Source of the DNA: Orrella dioscoreae
GTDB lineage: Bacteria > Pseudomonadota > Gammaproteobacteria > Burkholderiales > Burkholderiaceae_B
Reading direction: 5' to 3'
DNA length: 64,000 bases
NCBI RefSeq assembly: GCF_900089455.2
Contig: NZ_LT907988.1
Location: 2,356,001 to 2,420,000 of the forward strand
Part shown: piece by piece, positions 7,520 to 17,371 of the stretch
How positions within the stretch are numbered: position 1 is the stretch's first letter
How the letters are laid out: every line of letters begins with the position of its first letter
Notes under the pieces: generated by a model
The model's database searches: none
Seen by the model: only the letters and a program-made list of their open reading frames with translations
Told to the model about the DNA's origin: nothing
Position numbers and translations under genes: made by a program

Positions 7520-10097
7520 CCGACAGCAGCTCGATGATGCTGCGTTCGAAACGCAACTGGCTGCGCGGATGCTCGAGCGCGGACCCGTCGATCACGAAGA
7601 CGTCCTCGACGCGGTCGCCCAGCGTCATCACCTTGGCGGTCTGCAGGTTGATGCCGTGTTCGTTGAACACCTGCGCCAGGCCGTGCAGGAGGCCGGGGCG
7701 GTCGGTGGCGGTCAGCGACAGGCGCCAGGACTTGCTGCGCTCATCGGGCTGCAGTTCGACATGGGGGCGGATGGGGAAGATGCGCGACAGCCGGGATTGC
7801 CGCGAGCTGCCGTAGCGCGCGCCTTGCTGTTCGACCTGCGCGGCGCTGGCGGTGTCGGCCAGCCGGGATGCCAGTTCGTGTTCGACCAGCGTGGCCTGGG
7901 CGCGCAGGTTGCCGACGTGATCGGGCGCCAGCACGATGAAGCTGTCCAGTGCCCAGCCCAGGCGGGTGGTGTGGATGCGTGCGTCCTGGATGCTCATGTT
8001 GCGCATGCCGAAATAGCCGCAGATCGCGGCGAAGAGTTCCGGCGTGTCGCGCGTGTAGACCATGACCTGCAGGCCTTCGCCCTGCTCGGTGGGGCGCACC
8101 TTCACCACCGGCTCTCCGGGGTTCACGCGGTGATACAGGTGGCGGGTGTGCCAGGCGATCTCGGCCGCATCGTGGCGCAGGAAGTAGGCCACGTCCAGCT
8201 GGTTCCAGAACGCATCGCGGGCGTCGTCGCGCAGGCCGGCCAGGCGGGTGAGGCGGGCGGCTTCCTCGCGGCGTTGCGCCAGCACGGTGTTGGCGTCGCC
8301 CGGCCGGGCGCCGCCCAGCACGGCCAGCGTCAGGCGATAGAGGTCTTCCAGCAGCTTGCCTTTCCACGCGTTCCAGACCTTCGGGCTGGTGCCGCGGATG
8401 TCGGCCACCGTCAGCAGATACAGGGCGGTCAGGTGGCGTTCGTCGCCAACGGCCTGCGCGAAGCCGCGCACGACCTCGGGGTCGGAGAGGTCGCGTTTCT
8501 GCGCCACCGTGGACATGAGCAGGTGCTTGCGCACGAGGAATTCGGCCAGCTCGGCGTCCTCGCTGTCCATGCCGTGGTCCTGGGCGAACTGCCGCACGTC
8601 GATGGCGCCCAGTTCGGAGTGGTCGCCGCCCCGGCCCTTGGCGATGTCGTGGAACAGCGCTGCCACGTAGAGCACCCAGTGCCGGTCGAAGCTGGAGATC
8701 AGCTGGCTGGCGAGGGGGTACTCCTGCGCGTGCTCGGGCATGGTGAAGCGGCGCAGGTTGCGGATGACGGCCAGCGTGTGCTGGTCGACGGTGTAGACGT
8801 GGAAGAGATCGTGCTGCATCTGGCCCACGATGTGCCGGAACACCGGCAGGTAGCGCGGCAGGATGTTCAGCATGGTCATGCGGCGCAGTTCGTGCACGAT
8901 GCCGCGCGGCTGCTGCAGGATCTGCAGGAACAGCTTGCGGTTGACCGGATTGTCGCGGAATTGCGCGTCGATGCGGTCCCGCGCGTGCCACAGCGCGCGC
9001 AGCGTGCGCGCGGACATGCTGGTCAGCTCGGGGTGCTGCTGCATGGTCAGGAACGCGCGCAGCACCAGGGTCGGGTTGCGTTCGAACGCGTCGTCCAGCC
9101 GGATGTCCAGGCGGCCATGCAGGTTGCGGAAGTCTTCGTCGATCTCGTGCGCGTCGTCCAGGGGGCGCGGAAACAGCCGCTCCTCGACGTTCTGCACCAG
9201 GATCGTATTCAGCTGCGTGACCAGCCGCGCCGCCCAGTAATAGCGCTGCATCAGCACTTCGCTGGCGCGACGCGTGGCGGTCGCCTCGATGCCATAGACC
9301 TGGGCCAGGCCGGGCTGCAGGTCGAACAGCACGCGATCCTCGCGGCGTCCGGACAGCAGGTGCAGCTCGATGCGCAGGCGCTTGAAGGCCTGCTCGGCGC
9401 GGCGCAGGTCGCGGGCCTCGGTGTCGGTCAGCAGTCCGTTGCGCGCGATGGCGCGCCAGGAGTCGCCGAATCCGGCCGCGCGCGACATCCACAGGATGAC
9501 CTGCAGGTCGCGCAGGCCACCCGGCGATTCCTTGCAGTTGGGCTCCAGGGAGTAGGGCGTGTCGTTGTAGCGCGCGTGGCGCTGCTGCATCTCCACCCGC
9601 TTGTCCTGGAAGAAGCGGCCAGCGTCCAGGCGGTCCTGCATGGCCTGTTCGAACTGGCGCATCAGCGTGCGGCTGCCGCCCAGCCAGCGCGACTCCAGCA
9701 GCGAGGTCTCGACCGTGATGTCGGCATCGGCCTCGATCTTGCATTGCGCGATGGTGCGCACGCTGTGGCCGGGCTCCAGGCCGATGTCCCACAGCGCCGC
9801 CACCAGGCGTTCCAGTGCGCTTTCGTCCGCCGGGCCGGGGGCGTCGGGCAGGAGCAGCAGCAGGTCGACGTCCGAATAGGGGTACAGCTCGCCGCGGCCG
9901 TAGCCGCCGACCGCGGCCAGCGTGGCGCCGGCGGGCAGCGGGCAAAGCTTCAGCAGCTCGCGCAGTGCGTGGTCGGTCGCGCGGCGCAGGTCGCCGAGCA
10001 GGGTGTCCGGGCGCAGGTGCTCGCGAAACTGCGCAATGGCGGCGGCGCGCCTGTTGCGCAAGCGGTCACGCAGGTCGGAGAGGTCGGTCTGGCGCAT
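7497..10097 (-). CDS. glnD: Bifunctional uridylyltransferase / uridylyl-removing enzyme
   Basis: GlnD uridylylates and deuridylylates PII proteins (GlnB/GlnK) in response to glutamine, so it is the nitrogen sensor of the cell. The 866-residue protein has all family domains in order: nucleotidyltransferase with 'GGYGRGELYPYSDVDLLLLL' near residues 65-84, a helical linker, an HD hydrolase domain with 'ALFHDIAKGRGGDHSELG' near residue 487, and two C-terminal ACT domains, the second beginning 'LSLTATDRPGLLHGLAQVF'. Length is normal. It lies 25 bases after map on the same strand, an arrangement (map-glnD) common in proteobacteria. Confidence 0.97.
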   Translation of the reverse strand: MRQTDLSDLRDRLRNRRAAAIAQFREHLRPDTLLGDLRRATDHALRELLKLCPLPAGATLAAVGGYGRGELYPYSDVDLLLLLPDAPGPADESALERLVAALWDIGLEPGHSVRTIAQCKIEADADITVETSLLESRWLGGSRTLMRQFEQAMQDRLDAGRFFQDKRVEMQQRHARYNDTPYSLEPNCKESPGGLRDLQVILWMSRAAGFGDSWRAIARNGLLTDTEARDLRRAEQAFKRLRIELHLLSGRREDRVLFDLQPGLAQVYGIEATATRRASEVLMQRYYWAARLVTQLNTILVQNVEERLFPRPLDDAHEIDEDFRNLHGRLDIRLDDAFERNPTLVLRAFLTMQQHPELTSMSARTLRALWHARDRIDAQFRDNPVNRKLFLQILQQPRGIVHELRRMTMLNILPRYLPVFRHIVGQMQHDLFHVYTVDQHTLAVIRNLRRFTMPEHAQEYPLASQLISSFDRHWVLYVAALFHDIAKGRGGDHSELGAIDVRQFAQDHGMDSEDAELAEFLVRKHLLMSTVAQKRDLSDPEVVRGFAQAVGDERHLTALYLLTVADIRGTSPKVWNAWKGKLLEDLYRLTLAVLGGARPGDANTVLAQRREEAARLTRLAGLRDDARDAFWNQLDVAYFLRHDAAEIAWHTRHLYHRVNPGEPVVKVRPTEQGEGLQVMVYTRDTPELFAAICGYFGMRNMSIQDARIHTTRLGWALDSFIVLAPDHVGNLRAQATLVEHELASRLADTASAAQVEQQGARYGSSRQSRLSRIFPIRPHVELQPDERSKSWRLSLTATDRPGLLHGLAQVFNEHGINLQTAKVMTLGDRVEDVFVIDGSALEHPRSQLRFERSIIELLSDGAKRAA

Positions 10098-10122
10098 GCT
10101 GGGCTCGCGGTGGCGGGCGGGA

Positions 10123-10932
10123 TCAGGGTTGCTGGGCTTGGGAGATCAGCGCGGGCGGCGCTTGCACGCCATCGGAAATGGTCAGCACTTCGTAGCCGGT
10201 GTCGGTGACCAGCACGGTGTGTTCCCACTGCGCGGAAAGGCTGTGGTCGCGCGTGACGACGGTCCAGCCGTCGGACAGTTGGCGGATTTCCCGGCGGCCG
10301 GCGTTGATCATGGGCTCGACCGTGAAGATCATGCCGGGCACGAGCTTCACGCCGGTGCCGGGCTTGCCATAGTGGAGCACCTGCGGATCCTGGTGGAAGC
10401 GGCGGCCGATGCCGTGGCCGCAGAATTCGCGCACCACGGAATAGCCGTTCTTCTCGGCGTATTTCTGGATGGCCGCGCCGACGTCGCCCAGCGTGTTGCC
10501 GGGACGGACCTTGTCGATGCCCAGCCACATGCATTCGAAGGTGATGTCGACCAGGCGGCGCGCCAGGATGGTGGGCTCGCCGATGTGGAACATGCGGCTC
10601 GTGTCGCCGAACCAGCCGTCCTTGATGATGGTGACGTCGATATTGAGAATGTCCCCGTTTTTCAGCACCTTGTCGCCGGGAACGCCATGACAGACCTGAT
10701 GGTTGACCGAGGTGCAGATGGCGCCGGTGAAGGGCGGGTAGCCGGGCGGGGCATAGCCCACGGTGGCCGATTTCACGCCCAGTTCCGCGCTGTACTCACG
10801 GCACAACCGATCCAGTTCGCCCGTCGTGACGCCAGGTTTGACATGGGGAGCGAGGAAATCCAGGATGCGGGCGGCGTCCTGGCAGGCGGCGCGCATGTTG
10901 GCCAGATCGGCCGGATCGGTGACGAGATTCAT
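10123..10932 (-). CDS. map: Methionine aminopeptidase, type I
   Basis: Map removes the initiator methionine from new proteins and is essential. The 269-residue protein shows the five metal ligands in context: Asp in 'GDILNIDVTIIKDGWFGDTS' (two), His in 'CGHGIGRRFH', Glu in 'FTVEPMI' and Glu in 'AQWEHTVLVT'. It is read divergently from rpsB, the classic proteobacterial arrangement, with a 254-base region between them. On the minus strand a perfect TATAAT lies at 10968-10973, about 35 bases before the ATG, with a poor -35. Confidence 0.97.
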   Translation of the reverse strand: MNLVTDPADLANMRAACQDAARILDFLAPHVKPGVTTGELDRLCREYSAELGVKSATVGYAPPGYPPFTGAICTSVNHQVCHGVPGDKVLKNGDILNIDVTIIKDGWFGDTSRMFHIGEPTILARRLVDITFECMWLGIDKVRPGNTLGDVGAAIQKYAEKNGYSVVREFCGHGIGRRFHQDPQVLHYGKPGTGVKLVPGMIFTVEPMINAGRREIRQLSDGWTVVTRDHSLSAQWEHTVLVTDTGYEVLTISDGVQAPPALISQAQQP

Positions 10933-10939
10933 GTGTGAC

Positions 10940-10973
10940 TTGAGGGCTGCTGTGAAAAGATAGTAGAATTATA
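10940..10973. promoter_or_regulatory. Overlapping divergent promoters of map and rpsB
   Basis: Plus strand: TTGAGG (10940-10945), an 18-base spacer and TAGAAT (10964-10969) make a good sigma-70 promoter for rpsB with a start near 10976. Minus strand: TATAAT occupies 10968-10973 and would serve map. The two -10 hexamers share two bases, so RNA polymerase cannot open both at once. Confidence 0.6.
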
Positions 10974-10975
10974 GG

Positions 10976-11186
10976 CTTGCCTCAAAGCGCTGGGACCGTT
11001 TTGGGGCTGATGGCAGGAGCGGGGCCGCCAGGCCGCGCGCCAAACCCACACGCCAACCCACAGTCTAGCGTGTCTCTTCGACCGTCCCGAATCGCGTGTT
11101 GCGCCACCAGGGTGCCACCTGTCCAGTCATCAAGCAGGGCAGGGGGTGCAGGCGCAATACCAGTCCAAACCCTAGGAGAAATTCTC
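10976..11186 (+). other. Long 5' leader of rpsB
   Basis: From the predicted start the rpsB mRNA carries about 210 untranslated bases. The frame is open through it but shows no S2 homology before MSVSMREML, and AGGAG sits at the expected distance from the ATG at 11187. In E. coli the S2 protein represses its own mRNA through a leader; a similar role here is inference, and I did not fold the RNA. Confidence 0.4.
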
Positions 11187-11942
11187 ATGTCCGTTAGCAT
11201 GCGCGAAATGCTGGAAGCCGGTGTCCACTTCGGCCACCAGACCCGTTACTGGAACCCGAAGATGGCCCCGTACATCTTCGGTCACCGCAACAAGATCCAC
11301 ATCATCAACCTGGAACAGACCGTCGCCAAGTTCCAGGAAGCCCAGAAGTTCGCCCGCCAGATCGCCGCCAAGGGCGGTACGGTCCTGTTCGTCGGCACCA
11401 AGCGCGCCGCGCGCGAGCTGGTGGCTGCCGAAGCCGCCCGCGCCGGCATGCCTTTCGTTGACAGCCGTTGGCTGGGCGGCATGCTGACCAACTTCAAGAC
11501 GGTCAAGAGCTCGATCAAGCGCCTGAAGGACATGGAAGCCATGTCGGTCGACGGCGGCCTGGAGCGCCTGAGCAAGAAGGAAGGCCTGCTGTACTCGCGT
11601 GAGCTGGACAAGCTCAACAAGTCGATCGGCGGCATCAAGGACATGAACGGCCTGCCCGACGCGCTCTTCATCATCGACGTCGGCTACCACAAGATTGCCG
11701 TCGCCGAAGCCCGTTCGCTGGGCCTGCCCGTCGTGGCCGTGGTTGACACCAACCACTCGCCCGAAGGCATCGACCACGTCATCCCCGGCAACGACGACTC
11801 GGCCAAGGCCATCGCGCTGTACGCCAAGGGCATCGCCGACGCCGTCCTGGAAGGCCGCGAGCAGCGCCTGAACGGCCTGGTCGAGGAAGTGGCCGAAGGC
11901 AGCGAAGAGTTCGTCGAAGTCCAGGACGACGCGCAAGGCTGA
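11187..11942 (+). CDS. rpsB: 30S ribosomal protein S2
   Basis: S2 is a component of the small ribosomal subunit needed for binding of S1. The 251-residue protein begins [20 protein letters not shown], followed by '[11 protein letters not shown]' and '[10 protein letters not shown]', all diagnostic. '[13 protein letters not shown]' and the '[20 protein letters not shown]' region with '[18 protein letters not shown]' complete the family pattern. The start is fixed by AGGAG eight to nine bases upstream. It opens the rpsB-tsf-pyrH-frr cluster. Confidence 0.98.
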   Translation: MSVSMREMLEAGVHFGHQTRYWNPKMAPYIFGHRNKIHIINLEQTVAKFQEAQKFARQIAAKGGTVLFVGTKRAARELVAAEAARAGMPFVDSRWLGGMLTNFKTVKSSIKRLKDMEAMSVDGGLERLSKKEGLLYSRELDKLNKSIGGIKDMNGLPDALFIIDVGYHKIAVAEARSLGLPVVAVVDTNHSPEGIDHVIPGNDDSAKAIALYAKGIADAVLEGREQRLNGLVEEVAEGSEEFVEVQDDAQG

Positions 11943-11951
11943 TCGGACAGA

Positions 11952-11997
11952 GGGCGCCCGCAGGGCTGCGCGAGATGCGCGGCCCTGCGGTGCGCCC
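11952..11997 (+). terminator. Hairpin in rpsB-tsf spacer without U tract
   Basis: GGGCGCCCGCAGGGC pairs with GCCCTGCGGTGCGCCC apart from one bulge, around a 15-base loop that can itself pair (TGCGC/GCGCG). No T run follows, so on its own it may act as an mRNA end-stabiliser or processing site rather than a terminator. Confidence 0.4.
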
Positions 11998-12018
11998 TCG
12001 TCACACCTGATATTCACG

Positions 12019-12043
12019 CCCCGGCCTGACCGGGGTCTGTTTT
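12019..12043 (+). terminator. Attenuator-like terminator before tsf
   Basis: CCCCGG, loop CCTGA, CCGGGG, then TCTGTTTT. The stem is only six G/C pairs but the U-rich tail is right. It sits 18 bases before the tsf start, so it would lower tsf expression relative to rpsB. A partial rpsB-tsf terminator is known from E. coli. Confidence 0.6.
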
Positions 12044-12060
12044 ACACATTTGGAGCGAAC

Positions 12061-12939
12061 ATGGCTGAAATTACCGCCTCGATGGTCAAGGAACTGCGCG
12101 AAAAGACCGACGCACCCATGATGGAATGCAAGAAGGCGCTGACCGAGGCCGAGGGCGACCTGGCCCGCGCCGAGGAACTGCTGCGCGTCAAGCTGGGCAA
12201 CAAGGCCAGCAAGGCTGCCGCCCGCGTCACGGCCGAAGGCCTGATCGGCCTGTTCATCTCGGCCGACGCCAAGCAAGGCGCCGTCATCGAAATCAACTGC
12301 GAAACCGACTTCGTCGCGAAGAACCCCGATTTCGTCGGCTTCGTGAATGATCTGGCCCAGTTCGTCGCCACCAACAATCCCGCTGACGTCGCCGCCCTGT
12401 CGGCCGCGCCCTTCGGCGAAGGCACGGTCGATTCGACCCGTACCGCGCTGATCGGCAAGATCGGCGAGAACATCTCGATCCGCCGCTTCGAGCGCATCGA
12501 AACCCAGAACAAGCTGGCCAGCTACGTGCACGGCGGCCGCATCGGCGTGCTCGTCGAGTTCTCGGGCGCCGACGAACTGGGCAAGGACCTGGCGATGCAC
12601 ATCGCCGCCACCAAGCCCAAGGCCCTGAATGCCGCCGGCGTGCCGGAATCCGACATCGCCACCGAGCGTTCGGTTGCCGAGCAGAAGGCTGCCGAGTCGG
12701 GCAAGCCCGCCGACATCGTCGCCAAGATGGTCGAAGGTTCGGTGCAGAAGTTCCTGAAGGAAGTCACGCTGCTGTCGCAGCCCTTCGTCAAGAACGACAA
12801 GCAGACCGTCGAACAGCTGCTGAAGGAAAAGGGCGCCAGCATCGCCCAGTTCAAGCTGTACGTGGTGGGTGAAGGCATCGAGAAGAAGGTCACCGATTTC
12901 GCCGCTGAAGTCGCCGCTGCCGCGGCCGGCCAGGGCTGA
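12061..12939 (+). CDS. tsf: Elongation factor Ts
   Basis: EF-Ts exchanges GDP for GTP on EF-Tu. The 292-residue protein starts with the UBA-like N-terminal domain '[20 protein letters not shown]' and continues with 'EGLIGLF' and '[13 protein letters not shown]', the two strongest EF-Ts signatures. The C-terminal dimerisation part includes '[18 protein letters not shown]'. GGAG lies eight bases before the ATG. It is preceded by two hairpins in the spacer after rpsB. Confidence 0.98.
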   Translation: MAEITASMVKELREKTDAPMMECKKALTEAEGDLARAEELLRVKLGNKASKAAARVTAEGLIGLFISADAKQGAVIEINCETDFVAKNPDFVGFVNDLAQFVATNNPADVAALSAAPFGEGTVDSTRTALIGKIGENISIRRFERIETQNKLASYVHGGRIGVLVEFSGADELGKDLAMHIAATKPKALNAAGVPESDIATERSVAEQKAAESGKPADIVAKMVEGSVQKFLKEVTLLSQPFVKNDKQTVEQLLKEKGASIAQFKLYVVGEGIEKKVTDFAAEVAAAAAGQG

Positions 12940-12948
12940 TCGGTCACG

Positions 12949-12998
12949 CCGCCGCCGTGTCGGTCTGGTCCTCGGGGCCGGCCGCGCGGCGGCGGTTT
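12949..12998 (+). terminator. Possible terminator between tsf and pyrH
   Basis: CCGCCGCCG (12949-12957) pairs perfectly with CGGCGGCGG (12987-12995), and TTTGCATTT follows. The loop is 29 bases and contains GGGGCCGGCC, which may form an inner stem. It may be a weak terminator that makes pyrH partly independent of tsf. Confidence 0.4.
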
Positions 12999-13077
12999 GC
13001 ATTTGGGCCGGTCGTCCGATGTCGGACGCATCTGGCATAGAATGGCTTTCGTCGGAACGCGCTACGGGATACCACCT

Positions 13078-13794
13078 ATGAGCAGCAGAACGTACAAACG
13101 GGTTCTTCTCAAACTTTCCGGCGAGGCGCTGATGGGCGAGGATGCTTTCGGCATCAATCGCAGCACCATCCTGCGCATGACCGAGGAAGTGGCTGAAGTC
13201 GCGACGCTCGGCGTCGAACTTGCCATCGTCATCGGCGGCGGCAACATCTTCCGCGGCGTGGCGCCGGGCGCGCAGGGCATGGACCGCGCGACCGCCGACT
13301 ACATGGGCATGATGGCCACCATCATGAACGCCCTGGCGCTGCAGGACGCGCTCAAGCACCGCGGTGTCGACACCCGCGTGCAGTCCGCCCTGAACATCGA
13401 CCAGGTCGTCGAGCCCTACATCCGTCCCAAGGCCCTGCGCTATCTCGAAGAGGGCAAGGTCGTCATCTTCGCCGCGGGCACGGGCAACCCCTTCTTCACG
13501 ACCGACACGGCCGCCGCGCTGCGTGGCGCGGAAATCGGCGCCGAGATCGTGCTGAAGGCGACCAAGGTGGACGGCATCTATACCGCCGACCCCAACAAGG
13601 ATCCCGAGGCGACCCGCTACGCCCGGATCAGCTTCGATGAAGCCATCGTGCGTCGCCTCGAGGTGATGGACGCGACGGCTTTCGCGCTGTGCCGCGACCA
13701 GAAACTGCCCATCAAGGTGTTTTCGATCAACAAGCCCGGAGCTCTCAAGCGCGTTGTGTCTGGCGCGGATGAGGGCACCCTGGTGCACGTCTGA
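13078..13794 (+). CDS. pyrH: UMP kinase
   Basis: PyrH phosphorylates UMP to UDP with ATP and is a hexameric amino-acid-kinase family enzyme. The 238-residue protein shows '[14 protein letters not shown]' at the start, '[10 protein letters not shown]', '[17 protein letters not shown]' and '[20 protein letters not shown]'. The frame extends 27 codons upstream to 12997 without homology, so the ATG at 13078 was chosen; the ribosome site before it is weak (ACGGGA). frr begins 14 bases after its stop. Confidence 0.97.
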   Translation: MSSRTYKRVLLKLSGEALMGEDAFGINRSTILRMTEEVAEVATLGVELAIVIGGGNIFRGVAPGAQGMDRATADYMGMMATIMNALALQDALKHRGVDTRVQSALNIDQVVEPYIRPKALRYLEEGKVVIFAAGTGNPFFTTDTAAALRGAEIGAEIVLKATKVDGIYTADPNKDPEATRYARISFDEAIVRRLEVMDATAFALCRDQKLPIKVFSINKPGALKRVVSGADEGTLVHV

Positions 13795-13808
13795 GCAAGG
13801 AATTATTC

Positions 13809-14369
13809 ATGAGCGTTTCCGACATCAAGAAGTCCGCCGAGTCCCGCATGGAGAAATCCATCGACGCCTTCAAGCTCGCGCTGGCCAAGATCCGCACCGG
13901 TCGTGCCCATGCCGGCATCCTGGATCACGTGCAGGTCGAGTATTACGGCTCGCCGGTGCCGATCGGCCAGGTTGCCAACGTGACCGTGATCGATGCCCGC
14001 ACGCTGAACGTGCAGCCTTATGAAAAGAGCATGGTGCAGCCGATCGAGAAGGCCATCCGCGAGTCGGACCTGGGCCTGAATCCGCAGGCCATGGGCGAAA
14101 GCATGCGCGTGCCGATGCCTGCCCTGACCGAAGAGCGCCGCCGCGACCTGATCAAGGTCGTCAAGAGCGAGGGCGAGGATGCCAAGATCGCCGTGCGCAA
14201 CCTGCGCCGCGAAGCCAATGAGTCGCTGAAGAAGCTGGTCAAGGACAAGGAAATCTCCGAGGACGACGAGCGCCGCGGCCAGGACGACATCCAGAAGCTG
14301 ACGGACAAGCAGATCGCCGAGATCGACAAGCTCATCGTCACGAAGGAAGGGGAGATCCTGACGGTCTGA
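13809..14369 (+). CDS. frr: Ribosome recycling factor
   Basis: RRF splits post-termination ribosomes together with EF-G. Length 186 residues is standard. The family pattern runs from '[14 protein letters not shown]' and '[13 protein letters not shown]' through '[17 protein letters not shown]' to '[20 protein letters not shown]'. AAGGA lies seven bases before the ATG. It is placed between pyrH and uppS, as usual in proteobacteria. Confidence 0.98.
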   Translation: MSVSDIKKSAESRMEKSIDAFKLALAKIRTGRAHAGILDHVQVEYYGSPVPIGQVANVTVIDARTLNVQPYEKSMVQPIEKAIRESDLGLNPQAMGESMRVPMPALTEERRRDLIKVVKSEGEDAKIAVRNLRREANESLKKLVKDKEISEDDERRGQDDIQKLTDKQIAEIDKLIVTKEGEILTV

Positions 14370-14392
14370 GGCCGTCGTGATCCCGCTCGCCC

Positions 14393-15151
14393 ATGACCAT
14401 CAGCTCCACCCAAGCCGTCCCTGACACGCGCGCGGTCCCGCGCCACGTCGCCATCATCATGGACGGCAATGGTCGCTGGGCCACGCAACGCCTGTTGCCG
14501 CGCACCGCCGGGCACGCCAAGGGCGTGCAGGCCGTGCGCCGCGTCGTGGAGGCCTGCGGCCGCCACGGCGTCGAGTACCTGACCCTGTTCGCCTTCAGCT
14601 CCGAGAACTGGCGCCGTCCCGCCGACGAAGTGTCGCTGCTCATGCGGCTCTTCGTGCAGGCGCTGGAACGCGAGGTCGACAAGCTGGAAGAGCAGGGCGT
14701 GCGCCTGCGCGTGGTGGGCGACCTGAGCGCCTTCGAGCCGCGCCTGCAGGACCTGATCCTGGCGGCGCAGGCCCGTACCGAGCACAACACGGCCCTGACG
14801 CTGAGCGTGGCCGCCAACTACGGCGGCCGCTGGGACATCCTGCAGGCAACGCGCGAAATGCTGCGTGCGCGGCCGGAACTGGCCGCGGACCCCGCCCGCA
14901 TCGACGAGGCGGCGCTGGCGCCGTATCTGTCCATGGCCTGGGCGCCCGAGCCTGATCTGTTCATCCGCACCGGCGGCGAGCAACGCATCTCCAATTTCCT
15001 GGTCTGGCAGCTCGCCTACACCGAACTCTATTTCACCGACCGCTACTGGCCTGATTTCGGCCATGAAGAAATAGCGGCCGCGTTCCAGTGGTATCAGACG
15101 CGCGAGCGCCGCTTCGGGCGCACCAGCGCCCAGCTGGCAAACGGCGCCTGA
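14393..15151 (+). CDS. uppS: Di-trans,poly-cis-undecaprenyl diphosphate synthase
   Basis: UppS condenses farnesyl diphosphate with isopentenyl diphosphates to make the C55 lipid carrier for peptidoglycan and O-antigen. The 252-residue protein has the catalytic motif [10 protein letters not shown] with Asp24, '[16 protein letters not shown]', '[14 protein letters not shown]' and the C-terminal '[20 protein letters not shown]'. It starts 24 bases after frr and precedes cdsA, so the cluster links isoprenoid carrier and phospholipid supply. Confidence 0.97.
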   Translation: MTISSTQAVPDTRAVPRHVAIIMDGNGRWATQRLLPRTAGHAKGVQAVRRVVEACGRHGVEYLTLFAFSSENWRRPADEVSLLMRLFVQALEREVDKLEEQGVRLRVVGDLSAFEPRLQDLILAAQARTEHNTALTLSVAANYGGRWDILQATREMLRARPELAADPARIDEAALAPYLSMAWAPEPDLFIRTGGEQRISNFLVWQLAYTELYFTDRYWPDFGHEEIAAAFQWYQTRERRFGRTSAQLANGA

Positions 15152-15182
15152 GCCTCGATCCCCGACACCGGAGGCAAGCGCC

Positions 15183-16043
15183 ATGCTCCGCACCCGTATC
15201 GTCACCGCCGTCGTCCTGCTCGCGCTGATCGCGGCGGCCCTAGCATCGGGCAGCATCTGGCCTTTGCTTGTCCTTTTGTCCGTCGCTACCGGCTGCGCGC
15301 TGTGGGAATGGCTGCGCCTGACCGCGCCGGGCCGTGACGCCGCCGCGGTCGCCGCTGGCATTGCGATGGGCCTGCTCACGCTGGGTTGCGCCTGGCTGTG
15401 GCAGTCTCCCACCGCCGATCTTTCCGCTCGCCTGACCGTCTATGCCATCACGACCCGGCTGTTCGTGCCCGTCGTCGCCGGCATCTGGCTGTTTGCCGGC
15501 ACGCTTGCCGTGGTGCGCGGACAGGTCGAGCAGGCCCCGCGCAGCATCCTGTGGTCGCTGTTCGCGATCCCCGCGCTGTATTGCGCGTGGGCCGCGCTGG
15601 CCTTGTTCTACATGACGCATGGCGCTCTGTATCTCGTCAGCATGATGGCGGTGGTGTGGGTGGCCGACATCGGCGCCTATTTCGCCGGCCGCGCCTTTGG
15701 CCGTCGCAAGCTGGCGCCGCGCGTCAGTCCCGGCAAGTCCTGGGAAGGTGCCATCGCCGGCGCCGTGCTGGTGGCGGTCTACGTTGGCGCCTGCTCGCAG
15801 TGGCCAGGCACCTTCGGCCATGACCTGGCCCAGCGCTGGGGAGTGCCCGCCGCGCTGGCCTTCGCCCTGCTGCTGGCCGCGTTGTCCGTCATGGGCGACC
15901 TGTTCGAATCCCTCCTGAAGCGCCGGGCCGGCGTCAAGGATTCCGGCTCGCTGCTGCCGGGCCATGGCGGCGTCTATGACCGCATCGACGCCCTGGTGCC
16001 CGTGGCGCCCGTGGCGCTGCTGCTTTCCGGAGTCGTGACGTGA
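15183..16043 (+). CDS. cdsA: Phosphatidate cytidylyltransferase
   Basis: CdsA makes CDP-diacylglycerol, the precursor of all membrane phospholipids. The 286-residue protein has about eight membrane segments and the C-terminal signature region: '[19 protein letters not shown]', '[13 protein letters not shown]', and '[20 protein letters not shown]' with '[13 protein letters not shown]'. Its TGA overlaps the GTG start of dxr as GTGA. Confidence 0.96.
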   Translation: MLRTRIVTAVVLLALIAAALASGSIWPLLVLLSVATGCALWEWLRLTAPGRDAAAVAAGIAMGLLTLGCAWLWQSPTADLSARLTVYAITTRLFVPVVAGIWLFAGTLAVVRGQVEQAPRSILWSLFAIPALYCAWAALALFYMTHGALYLVSMMAVVWVADIGAYFAGRAFGRRKLAPRVSPGKSWEGAIAGAVLVAVYVGACSQWPGTFGHDLAQRWGVPAALAFALLLAALSVMGDLFESLLKRRAGVKDSGSLLPGHGGVYDRIDALVPVAPVALLLSGVVT

Positions 16044-17242
16044 GCGCCATGCGCCGTGTCACCGTGCTGGGAAGCACCGGCTCGATCGGTTGCAGCACGC
16101 TGGATGTGATCGCCCGCCATCCGGACCGCTATGCCGTCCATGGCCTGTCGGCCTACAGCCGCATGGACAAGCTGGCCGAGCAGGCGCTGGCAAGCCGGGC
16201 CGCCGTCGTGGTCGTGCCCGACACCGCCGCGCGCACCGCGTTCCAGCAGGCCTGGCCGTCAGGCGTGACGCCGCCCGAGATCCGCGTGGGGGTGCAGGCC
16301 CTGGCCGATACCGCCGCCGAGTCCGGCACCGACAGCGTCATGGCGGCCATCGTCGGCGCCGCGGGCCTGCCGGCGGCGCTGGCCGCCGCGCGCGCGGGCA
16401 AGCGGGTCCTGCTGGCCAACAAGGAAGCGTTGGTGGCGGCGGGGTCCGTCTTCATGCGCGCAGTGCGCGAGAACGGCGCCGAACTCCTGCCGATCGACAG
16501 CGAACACAACGCCATCTTCCAGTGCCTGCCTCACGGCGGGCGGGCCGGCGCGCCGTCGGCGCCCGCGCCCGGCGTGCGGCGGCTGATCCTCACGGCGTCT
16601 GGCGGCCCGTTCCGCCTGCGCCGCTGGCAGGACCTGGCCGACATCACGCCGGACGAGGCCTGCGCGCATCCGAACTGGAGCATGGGCCGCAAGATCTCGG
16701 TGGACTCCGCCACCATGGTCAACAAGGGGCTGGAGGTCATCGAGGCGCACTGGCTGTTCGCCATGCCTCCCGAGCGCATCGAGGTGCTGGTCCATCCGCA
16801 AAGCGTCGTGCATTCCATGGTCGAGTACGCCGATGGCTCGGTGCTGGCGCAACTGGGCCAGCCCGACATGCGCACGCCCATTGCCTACGGGCTGGGTTTC
16901 CCGGCGCGCCTGGAAAGCGGGGTCAGCCCGCTGGACCTGGCCAGCCGTGGCCGGCTGGATTTCGAGGCTGCCGAGCCTGGCCGCTATCCTTGCCTCGACC
17001 TGGCTTTCCAGGCCCTGCGCGCGGGCCAGGGGGCCTGCATCGCCTTCAACGCCGCCAACGAGGTCGCCGTGGCCGCCTTCCTGGCGGGCCGCTTGCGTTA
17101 CACCGCCATCGCCGAGTGCATCGAGTCGGCGCTGTCGTGGCAGGCGGGGCAGGCTTCTGCTACGCTCGACAGCCTTGAGTCGGTGCTGGCGCTGGACCAG
17201 GCGGTCCGGGAGCAGGCGAGCCGCGCCGAGGCGGTCTCCTGA
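16040..17242 (+). CDS. dxr: 1-deoxy-D-xylulose 5-phosphate reductoisomerase
   Basis: Dxr makes 2-C-methyl-D-erythritol 4-phosphate with NADPH, the committed step of the MEP isoprenoid pathway. The 400-residue protein has the nucleotide-binding start '[17 protein letters not shown]', '[12 protein letters not shown]', the metal and substrate region '[13 protein letters not shown]' and '[20 protein letters not shown]'. GTG at 16040 overlaps the cdsA stop; an ATG at 16049 (MRRVTVLG) is an equally reasonable start. Confidence 0.97.
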   Translation: MSAMRRVTVLGSTGSIGCSTLDVIARHPDRYAVHGLSAYSRMDKLAEQALASRAAVVVVPDTAARTAFQQAWPSGVTPPEIRVGVQALADTAAESGTDSVMAAIVGAAGLPAALAAARAGKRVLLANKEALVAAGSVFMRAVRENGAELLPIDSEHNAIFQCLPHGGRAGAPSAPAPGVRRLILTASGGPFRLRRWQDLADITPDEACAHPNWSMGRKISVDSATMVNKGLEVIEAHWLFAMPPERIEVLVHPQSVVHSMVEYADGSVLAQLGQPDMRTPIAYGLGFPARLESGVSPLDLASRGRLDFEAAEPGRYPCLDLAFQALRAGQGACIAFNAANEVAVAAFLAGRLRYTAIAECIESALSWQAGQASATLDSLESVLALDQAVREQASRAEAVS

Positions 17243-17371
17243 GGCGCGCCCCGGTCCTCTGGCGCGGGGAACCTTCCATGCCCCCGCAGGCTCTGTCTTT
17301 CGATGGGATGGCCCCGCGTCCCCTGATGATTTCCGCGCCGCTGCGCGGCCACGCTCCCTCCTGACCCCGCC

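Noticed and set aside
7569-10208. 879-codon open frame on the plus strand opposite glnD
   Set aside because: It is antisense to a full-length GlnD and has Val/Gln/Arg-rich composition with no motif.
10977-11186. 70-codon N-terminal extension of S2
   Set aside because: S2 proteins start at MSVSMREML, which has a good ribosome site; the extension shows no homology.
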